DNA of 64,000 nt from Chitinophaga pinensis DSM 2588 (GTDB taxonomy: Bacteria > Bacteroidota > Bacteroidia > Chitinophagales > Chitinophagaceae): assembly GCF_000024005.1 (NCBI RefSeq), contig NC_013132.1, positions 2,660,001 to 2,724,000 on the forward strand. Reading direction: 5' to 3'. The notes under the pieces are model-generated. The model did not search any database. It worked only from the letters and a program-made list of their open reading frames with translations, and was not told the origin of the DNA. The position numbers were made by a program, and so were the translations under genes. Shown piece by piece: positions 8,610-17,407 of this stretch. Position 1 is the first letter of the stretch. Each line of letters opens with the position of its first letter.

Positions 8610-10091
8610 ATGAAAAACGGTACGATGATGCAGTACTTCCACTGGTATACGCCAGAGGATGGAAGTTTATGGAATACGGTGAAAAAAGAAGCCCCAAAAC
8701 TGGCCGCCCTGGGTATTAACGCCATCTGGCTGCCGCCTGCCTATAAAGGAGCGGACGGCGCCAGCAGCCGTGGATATGACGTGTATGATCTGTATGACCT
8801 CGGTGAGTTTGATCAGAAAGGGACGGTTCGTACCCGTTACGGTACCCGCGAGGAGTTTGAAGCAGCTGTTAAAGCTATTCAGGAGAGCGGTATGCAGGTC
8901 TATGTGGATGTTGTGGCAAATCACCTGATGGGTGGAGACGAAACGGAAAAGGTGACGGTACGTAAAGTAGATGCGGAAAACAGGAACGAGTTTATTTCTG
9001 AGCCGATGGAAGTCGAGGCTTATACCCGTTTTACTTATCCGGGCCGTAAAGGTGCGCATTCTGATTTTGTATGGGATCACCAGTGTTTTACCGGTATCGA
9101 TCATGTCAGCAATAGTGATGAAGAGGGCATTTTCACCATTCAGAATGAATATGGCGAAGGATGGGAGGAAGTGATAGACACGGAAAAGGGAAACTATGAC
9201 TACCTGATGGGCGCCGATATAGAATTCCGTAATCCTGCTGTCAGAGAAGAATTCAGAAGATGGGGAGAATGGTATTACAATGCGGTGAAATTTGATGGTT
9301 TCCGTCTGGATGCGGTGAAACATATTACGCCTTCTTTCTTCAACGAGTGGCTGGACCAGATGCGTCAGTATACCGGCAGAGAATTGTTTGCAGTAGGAGA
9401 ATACTGGGCGCCAGGTCAGCTGGACCTGTTATTAAAGTATATAGAAGCCACAGAGGGCAAAATGTCTTTATTCGATGCCTCTCTGCATCATAATTTCTAT
9501 GATGCTTCCCTGAAAGGAAAAGACTATGATCTGACAACCATCTTTGATGGTTCGCTGGTACAGGCGAAGCCTTTCCTGGCAGTGACGGTGATTGGTAATC
9601 ATGATACCCAGCCATTGCAGGCACTGGAAGCACCGGTGGATTACTGGTTCAAACCGATTGCTTATGCACTGATCCTGTTGCGTGAGCATGGTTATCCTTG
9701 TGTCTTTTATCCTGACCTGTATGGTGCAAAGTATACGGATAAGAATGGGGAAGGGGAGGATACGGAAATAGAACTGGTACCGGTAGAAGGACTGGAATTA
9801 TTGATTCCGGCGAGGGACCAGCACGCCTATGGTGTACAGCGTGATTATTTCGATCATGCGAACTGTATCGGCTGGACACGTGAAGGAGATGAAGAGCATA
9901 CCGGTTGTGCAGTGGTCATTTCTAATGGAGAAGAAGGGAATAAGCACATGGAGATCGGAAAGCGTTATGCCGGAAAGCGGTTTAAAGATATACTTGGCAA
10001 ACGGCAGGAGGAGATTGTGGTGGATGAAGAAGGATGGGCTGAGTTCCTTTGTGCGGCAGGTTCGGTATCTGTGTGGACATTAGCTGAATAA
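8610..10091 (+). CDS. Cytoplasmic alpha-amylase, GH13 (GH13_5-like)
   Basis: Hydrolyses alpha-1,4-glucans. At 493 residues it matches the liquefying-type bacterial amylases. It opens directly with MKNGTMMQYFHWYTPEDG, the first barrel strand, and has no signal peptide, so it acts inside the cell on maltodextrin or glycogen. The GH13 catalytic triad is visible: nucleophile D234 in FDGFRLDAVKH, acid/base E264 in LFAVGEYW, and D332 in VIGNHDTQ. Region I is VDVVANHLMGG. Residues about 400-493 form the C-terminal beta domain. The gene follows the DUF5703 glycosidase in the same direction, which suggests linked carbohydrate use. Call and start are secure. Confidence 0.93.
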   Translation: MKNGTMMQYFHWYTPEDGSLWNTVKKEAPKLAALGINAIWLPPAYKGADGASSRGYDVYDLYDLGEFDQKGTVRTRYGTREEFEAAVKAIQESGMQVYVDVVANHLMGGDETEKVTVRKVDAENRNEFISEPMEVEAYTRFTYPGRKGAHSDFVWDHQCFTGIDHVSNSDEEGIFTIQNEYGEGWEEVIDTEKGNYDYLMGADIEFRNPAVREEFRRWGEWYYNAVKFDGFRLDAVKHITPSFFNEWLDQMRQYTGRELFAVGEYWAPGQLDLLLKYIEATEGKMSLFDASLHHNFYDASLKGKDYDLTTIFDGSLVQAKPFLAVTVIGNHDTQPLQALEAPVDYWFKPIAYALILLREHGYPCVFYPDLYGAKYTDKNGEGEDTEIELVPVEGLELLIPARDQHAYGVQRDYFDHANCIGWTREGDEEHTGCAVVISNGEEGNKHMEIGKRYAGKRFKDILGKRQEEIVVDEEGWAEFLCAAGSVSVWTLAE

Positions 10092-10200
10092 TGCTGGATT
10101 CCGCCCGTATTTTAATGGCATTTCTCCTTTTATCCTAAAATAACAGAAGGAGAAGGGGTGATATATTATATTTACGGGAGAACCATTTATCAATCAGTTT

Positions 10201-11712
10201 ATGATCAGCAAAATCTTACTGCCCCTGCTGCTGGCGGGCGCTATGTTTACACAGGCGACTGCACAGACTTCTGAGGCGCAGATGAAACCCTCACCTTCCC
10301 GCTTACTGGCGATTGACTCAGCTGTAGTTACCAGGCATGAAGTAACGATCAAAGGGCAGCGTGTGCCTTATACTGCTACTGCTGGGAGCATTCCGATCTG
10401 GGATGAAGAAGGGAAGCCACTGGCAGGAGTATTTTATACTTATTATGAGAGAGAGGATGTGAAAGATAAGTCCGGCCGTCCGCTGGTGATCTCTTTCAAT
10501 GGTGGTCCGGGTACCCCTTCCGTATGGATGGAGATAGGTTATACCGGTCCGCGTATCCTGAATATAGATGACGAAGGGTATCCGGTGCAGCCGTTTGGTA
10601 TGCGCGATAACCCACAATCTATCCTGGATATTGCCGATATCGTATACATAGATCCTGTGAATACAGGCTATTCCCGTCCGGTACATAAAGATGTTCCAGG
10701 TAGTAAATTCTATGGGGTGAATGCTGACATTAAGTACCTGGCGGAATGGATCAATACTTTCGTGACCCGTAAAGGTCGTTGGGCTTCTCCGAAGTTCCTG
10801 ATCGGCGAAAGCTACGGAACCACCCGTGTATCCGGGCTGGCGTTAGAGTTGCAGGATGCACAGTGGATGTACCTGAATGGCGTGGTCCTGGTGTCTCCGA
10901 CCGAACTGGGTATAGACAGGAATGGTCCGCTGGATGCGGCTTTAAAGCTGCCTTATTTCACAGCGACGGCCTGGTATCATAAGAAGCTACCAGCTGATTT
11001 GCAGCAGAAAGACCTCAATGAGGTATTGCCGGAAGTAGAGAATTTTACGATCAATGAGCTGATCCCTGCACTGTCAAGAGGCGGTTCTCTGGATGAAGCG
11101 CAACGTAAGAGTATCGGCGCGAGGGTGGCACGTTATAGTGGTTTGAAAGAAATCGTGGTGCAGGAAAACAATCTCGATGTATCTACCAATCTTTTCTGGA
11201 AGGAACTGCTGCGCGATCAGGGATATACCGTTGGTCGTCTGGATTCCCGTTACAGGGGTATTGACAGGCAGACTGGTGGTACTCAACCTGATTATAATGC
11301 GGAACTGACTGCATGGTTGCAGGCATTTACACCTGCGATCCAGATCTATCTGCGGGAAGAACTGAACTATAAAACGGATCTGAAGTATAATATGTTTGGT
11401 CCGGTGTTCCCATGGGATTCAAAGGACAACAAGACCGGTGAAAACCTGCGTCAGGCAATTGCCCAGAACCCATTCCTGCACCTGCTGGTACAATCGGGTT
11501 ATTATGATGGCGCCTGTGATTACTTCAACGCGAAATATAGCATGTGGCAGCTGGATCCGGGCGGTAAACTGAAAGACAGGCTGAAATGGGAAGGTTATCG
11601 CAGCGGACATATGATGTATCTGCGAAAAGATGATCTGGCTGCGGCCAATGAAAATCTCCGCAAATTTATCCTTCAGTCGATACCGGCTAAGGGACAAGCA
11701 GCAAAATACTAA
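10201..11712 (+). CDS. Secreted serine carboxypeptidase-like protein (peptidase family S10)
   Basis: An alpha/beta-hydrolase of 503 residues with a signal peptide (ILLPLLLAGAMFTQATAQ). The S10 features are an oxyanion-loop ISFNGGPGTPSVWMEIGYTG, the nucleophile elbow GESYGTTR with S204, a candidate acid D440 in YDGACDYF, and H470 in YRSGHMMYL near the C terminus. Such enzymes remove C-terminal residues from peptides, probably in the periplasm here. It has no lipobox and no T9SS domain. The gene stands alone, 109 bp after the amylase, and is closed by the terminator just downstream. The family is clear; substrate preference is not. Confidence 0.88.
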   Translation: MISKILLPLLLAGAMFTQATAQTSEAQMKPSPSRLLAIDSAVVTRHEVTIKGQRVPYTATAGSIPIWDEEGKPLAGVFYTYYEREDVKDKSGRPLVISFNGGPGTPSVWMEIGYTGPRILNIDDEGYPVQPFGMRDNPQSILDIADIVYIDPVNTGYSRPVHKDVPGSKFYGVNADIKYLAEWINTFVTRKGRWASPKFLIGESYGTTRVSGLALELQDAQWMYLNGVVLVSPTELGIDRNGPLDAALKLPYFTATAWYHKKLPADLQQKDLNEVLPEVENFTINELIPALSRGGSLDEAQRKSIGARVARYSGLKEIVVQENNLDVSTNLFWKELLRDQGYTVGRLDSRYRGIDRQTGGTQPDYNAELTAWLQAFTPAIQIYLREELNYKTDLKYNMFGPVFPWDSKDNKTGENLRQAIAQNPFLHLLVQSGYYDGACDYFNAKYSMWQLDPGGKLKDRLKWEGYRSGHMMYLRKDDLAAANENLRKFILQSIPAKGQAAKY

Positions 11713-11718
11713 CAATGT

Positions 11719-11739
11719 GAGGCTCCGTTTCGGAGCCTC
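11719..11739 (+). terminator. Rho-independent terminator after the S10 peptidase gene
   Basis: A perfect 9-bp stem GAGGCTCCG/CGGAGCCTC with a TTT loop is followed by a T-rich run (CTTTCTTT). It lies 7 bp after the peptidase stop and 24 bp before the next start. Confidence 0.85.
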
Positions 11740-11762
11740 CTTTCTTTGGTGTAATATTGTGT

Positions 11763-12332
11763 ATGCAAAGGCTCCTCGCACATATCAGCAGGTTTGTCGA
11801 ACTGACGGACGAAGACAAAGAGACGATTCTTTCCATCATGCAGTACCAGCAGGTTAAAAAGAAAGAATACCTGCTCAGACAGGACGCGGTGTGTAATGCG
11901 AATTACTTTGTCCTGCAGGGTTGTTTCCGCAGGTATTACATTGATGATAAAGGCACCGAACAGACGATCCAGTTTGCTATTGATAACTGGTGGATTACAG
12001 ACTATGATAGTCTGGAGAAAAGGGCCCCTTCCGAGTATTTTATCCAGGCTGTTGAAAACGCCGAAATAGCGGTACTGGATAAAAGAGTACAGGAGGAGTT
12101 GTTTCGTCAGGTACCGGCGATGGAACGGTATTTCAGACTGGTATTACAAAGAGCCTATGCGGCGTCTGTGCAGCGTATCCGCTATATTTATGACTTCTCC
12201 GGAGAAGAGCGTTATAATCACTTCAGTAACCTGTTTCCCGAGTTTTTGCAGCGTATTCCCCAATATATGCTGGCTTCCTACCTTGGTTTTACCCCGGAAT
12301 TCCTGAGTAAGATCAGGGCTAAGAAAATCTGA
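11763..12332 (+). CDS. Crp/Fnr-family transcriptional regulator
   Basis: About 189 residues. The N-terminal part is a cyclic-nucleotide-binding-fold sensor domain (KEYLLRQDAVCNANYFVLQG onwards), and the C terminus is a short helix-turn-helix (YMLASYLGFTPEFLSKIR) as in Bacteroidota Crp-like regulators. There is no Cys cluster of FNR type, and the cNMP phosphate-binding signature is not recognisable, so the ligand is unknown. The frame also offers a TTG at 11757; ATG 11763 is the ordinary start. It is followed after 76 bp by an AhpD-like gene, a pairing common for such regulators, which suggests that it controls that gene. Confidence 0.88.
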   Translation: MQRLLAHISRFVELTDEDKETILSIMQYQQVKKKEYLLRQDAVCNANYFVLQGCFRRYYIDDKGTEQTIQFAIDNWWITDYDSLEKRAPSEYFIQAVENAEIAVLDKRVQEELFRQVPAMERYFRLVLQRAYAASVQRIRYIYDFSGEERYNHFSNLFPEFLQRIPQYMLASYLGFTPEFLSKIRAKKI

Positions 12333-12408
12333 GCGGTCTTTTCTTGAACTGGATTAAGTTTTAAGCGCCTGTAGTGTATCAACTTTGTGTCAACAAAAAC
12401 ATAAAACG

Positions 12409-12849
12409 ATGCAAACACGTTTCAATATGCCCCAGGTTGAGCCAGAAGGTTACAAAGCATTACTGGCAATGGAAAAGTACCTGCAGACGACGAAGATCGA
12501 ACCACTACACAAAGAGCTGATCAAGATAAGAGCCTCCCAGATCAATGGTTGTGCTTACTGTATCGATATGCATACAAAAGATGCCCGTAAATATGGTGAA
12601 ACGGAGCAACGTATCTATGCACTGAATGCCTGGCGGGAGACGCCATTCTTTTCCCGCGAGGAGAGGGCTATTCTGGCGCTCACGGAAGAAGTGACACTGA
12701 TCAGTCACCATGTAAGCGAAGCGACCTATAATGAAGCAATAGAGGTATTGGGAGAACAGCTGACAGCCCAGGTAATGCTGGCGGCAGTCGCCATTAACTC
12801 CTGGAACCGGATCGGTATTGCTACCAATCTGATGCCGGCAAAAAGCTAG
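12409..12849 (+). CDS. Carboxymuconolactone decarboxylase / AhpD-like alkylhydroperoxidase
   Basis: A small all-helical protein (146 residues) with the AhpD core CAYCIDMHTKDAR, containing the CxxC redox pair and the downstream His. Proteins of this type serve as peroxidase or disulfide-reductase partners in oxidative stress defence. The start at 12409 (MQTRFNMPQ) is chosen over an upstream in-frame ATG at 12385 because family members begin here. The Crp/Fnr-like gene lies immediately upstream. The subfamily (AhpD versus plain CMD) is not certain. Confidence 0.88.
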   Translation: MQTRFNMPQVEPEGYKALLAMEKYLQTTKIEPLHKELIKIRASQINGCAYCIDMHTKDARKYGETEQRIYALNAWRETPFFSREERAILALTEEVTLISHHVSEATYNEAIEVLGEQLTAQVMLAAVAINSWNRIGIATNLMPAKS

Positions 12850-12875
12850 TGTTTTGCCGTATTCCCGGCTGATTA

Positions 12876-12977
12876 CTTCGATTAAACCCTCATTACGCCG
12901 CTATTACGCCGTTATCTCTTCGCTTATGAACGAAGAGGTAACGGCGTAATAGCGGCGTAGTAAGGGTATACGTCGAA
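12876..12977. repeat. Long near-perfect inverted repeat (37-bp arms) after the AhpD-like gene
   Basis: The arms 12886-12922 and 12931-12967 are complementary at 34 of 37 positions around an 8-nt loop (CTTATGAA). The outer pair CTTCGA (12876-12881)/TCGAAG (12972-12977) extends the cruciform. Each arm contains the unit TTACGCCG twice. There is no T-tract, so it is not a simple terminator; it looks like a REP/MITE-type intergenic element or a processed RNA hairpin. Confidence 0.75.
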
Positions 12978-13159
12978 GAATAGACCGGCAATGATACATG
13001 AAGGCATGATACCTGGTTCAGGTATATACATTTACACACATCAAAAAAGCGTCAGCTGTAAGCACAGGCCGGAGATCAGCCGTATCAGCGGTAACTGGTG
13101 TACAGACAAGAGAAATCCGCTTCCCGTCGGGTGACCGGCGGGAAGAAACATTTTTACGT

Positions 13160-13348
13160 TCAGACTACCATCTTTCCTGCTATGATTTTCATCACGGCAA
13201 TACACGACCCATTTACTGTCGTTCCTTTTGCCTGTTTATTGAGTGTCCAGGTAATGCCGGCGCCGGTTGAAGCACTGGTTAATGCTGAGGGACAGGGATA
13301 AATAGCTACAGTTTCAATGTTGAACTGCTGAGCAGTACAAAGTGAATG
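13160..13348 (-). pseudogene. Possible decayed C-terminal coding remnant
   Basis: On the minus strand a 62-codon open stretch runs from just after a TAA at 13349-13351 to a TGA at 13160-13162, without an early start codon. Its translation (including AIYPCPSALTSASTGAG and NGSCIAVMKIIAGKMVV) has a protein-like, secreted-domain composition, unlike the shadow frames around it. I recognise no family. It may be the tail of a lost gene, or chance. Confidence 0.25.
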
Positions 13349-13402
13349 TTAAGGAAAATGACCGTTGCAGGAATAAAGGAGGGCCCCGGAATTTGCAATT
13401 AG

Positions 13403-13555
13403 GAATTAAAAATTAAGAATTAAGTATTAAGCTGTTTGAGTGGTCTTACAAATAGAAAAGAAGGCTTCCTCTTTTTATTTTCTATTGTATCTGATATCAT
13501 TGAACTGGATAAAGACAATAAAATAGTTAATTCTTAATTCTTAATTTTTAATTCT
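13403..13555. repeat. AT-rich inverted repeat pair of the dispersed (A)ATTAAGAATT type
   Basis: The arms 13403-13430 and 13528-13555 (28 bp, one mismatch) are built of GAATTAA/TTAATTC units and flank 97 nt. That spacer contains a further hairpin (AATAGAAAA at 13451-13459 with TTTTCTATT at 13478-13486). It sits just downstream of the minus-strand response regulator gene and may end its transcript. The same sequence type recurs at 25193-25276. Confidence 0.7.
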
Positions 13556-13571
13556 TCATTGTACAGCATTC

Positions 13572-14240
13572 TCACTGCTTTTGTTGCTGTTGAATGATAT
13601 TCCTTATTACAAATTCGGTGAGTGCATTGCGGCCGGCTATGCCGAGTTTGCCCGCAATTCTGTACCTGTGATTCTCGATCGTACGGATGCTCACATTGAG
13701 TTCGTCAGCCATCTGCTTGGTACTTTTTCCTTCCGCAATCATTTTTATAATGCGGTTCTCAGCTTTACCGAGGCGGTGATAAAGTGCCTGTTGCGCAGTG
13801 GTTGAGTTGGCCAGGGAAACGCTTCTTGTTTCATCCGGCGTGTGCACATGATTGAATTTAGCGAATCGGCCGAGGCGGGAGCGGATACTGAGCAGGAGGT
13901 CCCTCTTTCTGAAGGGTCTTGCCAGGTAGTCGTCAGCGCCGAGGTTCATCGCCATACGCATCTCCTGTTTGTTATCTTTTACGCTTATGAAGATCAGGGG
14001 AATATGGTCAAATCCAGGATCATTTCTTAGTGCCATAATAAAATGGTGTCCGCCTGTTCCTCGCAGGTGGGCGCCACAGATGATAAGGTCAGGTTGTTGT
14101 TGCTGACAGATGATGATTCCTTCTTCTTCTGAGGAGGCTGTGTAAATATCATAAGATTGGGTAATCAATAACTGCCGGGTCTGTCTCACAAATACCTGGT
14201 CCTCATCTACAAGTAAAATTTTATAGACTGCAGTATTCAT
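13572..14240 (-). CDS. Response-regulator-like protein: degenerate receiver plus LuxR-type helix-turn-helix
   Basis: 222 residues. Residues about 5-125 form a CheY-like receiver (KILLVDEDQ with acidic pocket D12/E13) and residues about 150-215 a LuxR/GerE-type HTH (IIKMIAEGKSTKQMADELNV, then SIRTIENHRYRI). At the position of the usual phospho-acceptor Asp the sequence reads PDLIICGAHLRG, with G56 where PDLIILD is expected, and the conserved Lys of the K-P-F motif is Arg (LARPFRK). It therefore probably does not take part in ordinary phosphotransfer. No histidine kinase gene is adjacent. A palindrome lies 35-52 bp upstream of the start. Confidence 0.88.
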   Translation of the reverse strand: MNTAVYKILLVDEDQVFVRQTRQLLITQSYDIYTASSEEEGIIICQQQQPDLIICGAHLRGTGGHHFIMALRNDPGFDHIPLIFISVKDNKQEMRMAMNLGADDYLARPFRKRDLLLSIRSRLGRFAKFNHVHTPDETRSVSLANSTTAQQALYHRLGKAENRIIKMIAEGKSTKQMADELNVSIRTIENHRYRIAGKLGIAGRNALTEFVIRNIIQQQQKQ

Positions 14241-14274
14241 CAGAAAAGTGTTTGCAGGTTGATATACAGGTAAG

Positions 14275-14292
14275 ATTGTAAACAGTTACAAT
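14275..14292. promoter_or_regulatory. Operator-like palindrome upstream of the response-regulator-like gene
   Basis: A perfect inverted repeat ATTGTAA-ACAG-TTACAAT (7-4-7) lies 35-52 bp upstream of the ATG at 14240. Position and symmetry suit a dimeric regulator binding site, perhaps for autoregulation by the adjacent HTH protein. Confidence 0.4.
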
Positions 14293-15662
14293 GCCCATAC
14301 ATAAAGCGGGTACTTTTCACATATGACATACGAAACGGGCCTCCGGGCAGCGGAGTAGAGCTTGTTATAACAACAGAATGGAATGGTCGTGTGCATTTTA
14401 ATTTGGTTAATATTAAGAAGTTAGCGGTAGATGCAGATACACGAGATGGCATAGTATTCCGTCGTGCATCCAGCTTCCATCAGCTGTTTAAACATGGTTT
14501 TTCAGGTAGAAGATATGGGAATGGTCTTTCCAGTGGCGTAAATATGTATAGAATAACGGGTGCGATTTCAACTAATGCTCGTCGTCATATATAAAATAAG
14601 CGCTAGTACTCAAAAAAAGGTGTGCATATACTTACTCCCTGTTCCCGCCGTGGCTGCTATTCTCAGCATAAGCGGGGACCGTTATATAAGTAAATATAGC
14701 GATTTGTTTGAATATGGCAGATTCCTGCCTGAAGGCAGTTCAAAGTTTTGGGGAAGAAGGACATTTTGCGTGTTTTGGAAGACGGGGGAGATTGCTTCCA
14801 AAAGGAAAGAATATAGTAAGGAGGTTAGTTGTTTCGGAAAGCTGCTTTTTTATCAATCCATCGATGAATGTCAATGACTTTCATTGACACAAAAGCCCTC
14901 AATATCTATCATAATCAGTTAAAATAATATTAAGAAAAAAGTGCTACTCAAAATATGCGTACAAGTACTCCCTGAAAAGTTATCCACAAAAACGATTGCT
15001 TTCAGGGTTTAAAATGTGGATAACATCGCATTTCGTGTACGCGATGAAGATAGCTATAACGTTGAGTACCTGCCTCTTTATTGTATAATGTTAAAAATAT
15101 ATTTGAATGCGCTGAACCCCTTTACAGGATGGATAATCCCTGTCCTTATATGTGCATTAAACACCATGTGAATCCTCCCGGAAAATGGCCATTTTTAGCC
15201 GCCTAAAAGGGTAGTATGAGGGCAACTTTCATTTGTAATCTTCTGATTTATAATTGAGAAGTTGAGAGGGTGGCGGGTTATTAATTTTTAAAAAGATATT
15301 GTTTTATCAATAAATATAGATATTTTTATATTCGAATTTACTATATCCCTGACTATCGGATACTAATAAATCATAATCCATAACCAATGAAAAAATCTGC
15401 CTTATATGAATTGTGGACCGCTCTGGTAGCGGTATTTCACAGGTCAGACCGTCATCACCGTCTTGCACGGATATATGTATATAATAATAAGATGACAGTT
15501 CCTTCGCGCCGTTTCTAATGAGCGAGATTAACATTGGTACAATAGCATTCAAAACATACTATCCGCAGTAATCCTAAGCCTATGCGCACAAATTGTTACA
15601 ATTCTACTCGTGTAAACCTGCTAGAAGCTATGCAGCGACGAGTTGGCCTGGTCCTTACTGAT
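14293..15662. other. Long intergenic region without a supported gene
   Basis: About 1.37 kb. Short open frames on both strands (for example 14560-14877 plus and 15307-15552 minus) look non-coding in composition and match nothing I know. The region contains the inverted-repeat nest at 14970-15046, an AT-rich tract at about 15078-15105, and two similar stretches beginning at 14609 and 14944 (both have TACTCAAAA followed about 20 nt later by ACTCCCTG). It separates the minus-strand regulator from the long plus-strand run that starts at 15663. Confidence 0.6.
14970..15046. other. Nested inverted repeats with two perfect DnaA boxes
   Basis: TTATCCACA at 14980-14988 and its reverse complement TGTGGATAA at 15015-15023 are perfect DnaA-box consensus 9-mers in inverted orientation. 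They are interlocked with CCTGAAA (14971-14977)/TTTCAGG (15000-15006) and followed by CATCGC (15024-15029)/GCGATG (15041-15046). An AT-rich stretch lies about 35 bp further on. It could be a replication origin component or a DnaA-responsive or DnaA-titrating site. No replication gene adjoins it. Confidence 0.5.
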
Positions 15663-17381
15663 ATGAAAAAATTGTCTGACCACTGCCTGTTCATGCTCCT
15701 TTTTATAGTGGGTATGGCCTGGCTGCCAGCAAAGGCAAGCTCTCTGCCGGCAGGTAAAACAGATAAAAGCAGTATCGCCTCAGGTGTAAAACCTTATACC
15801 AAGTCAGCCCAGATCTGGATGACCTATGGTTATACTCCCTCCGGTACAGATCAGGCTGTGGCCACTGGTGACAGGATCGACTACAGGATCTACATCCGTA
15901 ATACGGGTGACGAGCCGCTGACAGGTGTGCGCATTGTGGATACCATTCCGCTGCATACCACTTTCTTTGGCGCCACCAACGGAGGCGGACTGAATGGTGG
16001 TCTCTCCAATAATATACTTACCTATAATAATGTAACCATCCCTGTAGGCGCTACCATCTATGTGAATATCTCCGTGGATGTGGCGGCTAACCTGACAGGT
16101 GTTGACTATATTAATAATACAGGTTATGTTGATCTGGGCGATGGCGCTGGTCTGCGTCATACCTTCGGTCCTGGTGCTGATAATAATATCACTGCTCCAC
16201 TGGGTGGCGACAGAGGATGGCCTTCTACCAGAACACCGGTAGATAACGGTATGAATACTGTTGCCTGGAAAAGCTCTGGTTATATCGGTACAGGTCCTGA
16301 CCGTACCATCCAGACCGGCGACGTGATCACCTACGTAATACATGTAAAGAATACCGGTTCACAGACACTGACCAATATCCTGGTGACTGACTACGTACCT
16401 GTATATACGAACTTCTACGACGGTGATGAAAACGTAACACCTGATGCCAATAACCTCTTGTCATGGACTATTCCTTCACTGGACCCGGGTCAGACAACTG
16501 TCCGCACTTTCCGTGTAAGAGTAGCCACTGACCTGACTGGTGCGAAGTCAATCGATAATACTGCATATGTAAATAACGGTAACGGTAAAGGTTCTGTTGC
16601 AACATTGCCGGCTTTATCAAATGATCCGAGCCAGCCGGATCCGGGTGGTCTGGGCAAACCTTCCACTACTATTCCGATCAAGAGCGTTACTTCATTCGAA
16701 AGCTGGAAAATTGTATTGAACAGCAGCGGTGAAACAAGCGTAAACTCCGGAGAAGAACTGTCTTATATCATATATGTACGTAACACGGGTAACATCACTA
16801 TTCCATTATTACAGGTAAGTGACCCGGTTCCTGATTTCACTACTTTCCAGAGTGCTTCTGATGGTGGTCTGCACTTCGATGGTTCCAACACTGTTGTATG
16901 GGCAGTTAACAACCTGGCAGCTGGCGCAATTGCAACCCTGCACTTTAAAGTAAAAGTGGGAGATATTCCGGAAGGTATCGGAAGTATCAATAACACAGCA
17001 AGGGTACAGATAGGTGGTAACTCGGATTCTACCTCCAAACCAACTTACCATTGCGATCCGAAAGAAGCAGGTTGTGATAAAGGTACTGTAACCAGTATCA
17101 AAGCAGTGAAAGGTAAACCAGGTTTGATGATCTCCAACGTGGTGACGCCAAATGGCGATGGTAAGAATGATTACTTTTTCGTAAGAGGAATAGATAAATT
17201 CCCTAACACACAGTTGTTCGTATTCAACCGTTGGGGAGGAGTTGTATACCAGAGTAAAGATTATCAGAATAACTGGAATGCGACGGGACTAAGCGAAGGG
17301 ACCTACTATTACCGGCTTGAACTGAATGACCCTGCCACCGGTGTGACTGTTTATAAGGGTTGGGTAATGATTATTAGATAA
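15663..17381 (+). CDS. DUF11-repeat surface protein with gliding-type (CHU_C, T9SS type B) C-terminal domain
   Basis: About 572 residues. A signal peptide (HCLFMLLFIVGMAWLPAKAS) precedes three DUF11-type beta-sandwich repeats, each recognisable by an I-x-x-x-N-T-G-x core (YIRNTGDEPLTG, HVKNTGSQTLTN, YVRNTGNITIPL) followed by a VxDxxP strand. The C-terminal 85 residues open with VVTPNGDGKNDYFFV and contain VFNRWGGVVYQS, the CHU_C sorting domain that directs type B T9SS cargo to the surface. The open frame begins at 15582, but ATG 15663 (MKKLSDHC) puts the signal peptide at the N terminus. The next gene, a PorP/SprF protein, begins 27 bp later. It is probably a cell-surface adhesin or filament protein. 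Confidence 0.88.
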   Translation: MKKLSDHCLFMLLFIVGMAWLPAKASSLPAGKTDKSSIASGVKPYTKSAQIWMTYGYTPSGTDQAVATGDRIDYRIYIRNTGDEPLTGVRIVDTIPLHTTFFGATNGGGLNGGLSNNILTYNNVTIPVGATIYVNISVDVAANLTGVDYINNTGYVDLGDGAGLRHTFGPGADNNITAPLGGDRGWPSTRTPVDNGMNTVAWKSSGYIGTGPDRTIQTGDVITYVIHVKNTGSQTLTNILVTDYVPVYTNFYDGDENVTPDANNLLSWTIPSLDPGQTTVRTFRVRVATDLTGAKSIDNTAYVNNGNGKGSVATLPALSNDPSQPDPGGLGKPSTTIPIKSVTSFESWKIVLNSSGETSVNSGEELSYIIYVRNTGNITIPLLQVSDPVPDFTTFQSASDGGLHFDGSNTVVWAVNNLAAGAIATLHFKVKVGDIPEGIGSINNTARVQIGGNSDSTSKPTYHCDPKEAGCDKGTVTSIKAVKGKPGLMISNVVTPNGDGKNDYFFVRGIDKFPNTQLFVFNRWGGVVYQSKDYQNNWNATGLSEGTYYYRLELNDPATGVTVYKGWVMIIR

Positions 17382-17407
17382 TGAACTGTGATCCTAAAAG
17401 TGCAATT

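Noticed and set aside
13098..13301. 67-codon plus-strand open frame
   Set aside because: The opposite strand of the same stretch looks more protein-like; the plus frame shows no features.
14560..14877. 105-codon plus-strand open frame in the intergenic region
   Set aside because: Composition is not protein-like, there is no recognisable domain or upstream context, and it overlaps other short frames. Left as non-coding.
14970..15105. Calling this region the chromosomal origin outright
   Set aside because: Only two DnaA boxes, no dnaA/dnaN or other replication gene nearby and no skew analysis possible here. Kept as a candidate only.
15307..15552. 81-codon minus-strand open frame upstream of the DUF11 protein
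   Set aside because: No family resemblance and a low-complexity end rich in Tyr/Ile; more likely part of the AT-rich upstream region. Not firmly excluded.
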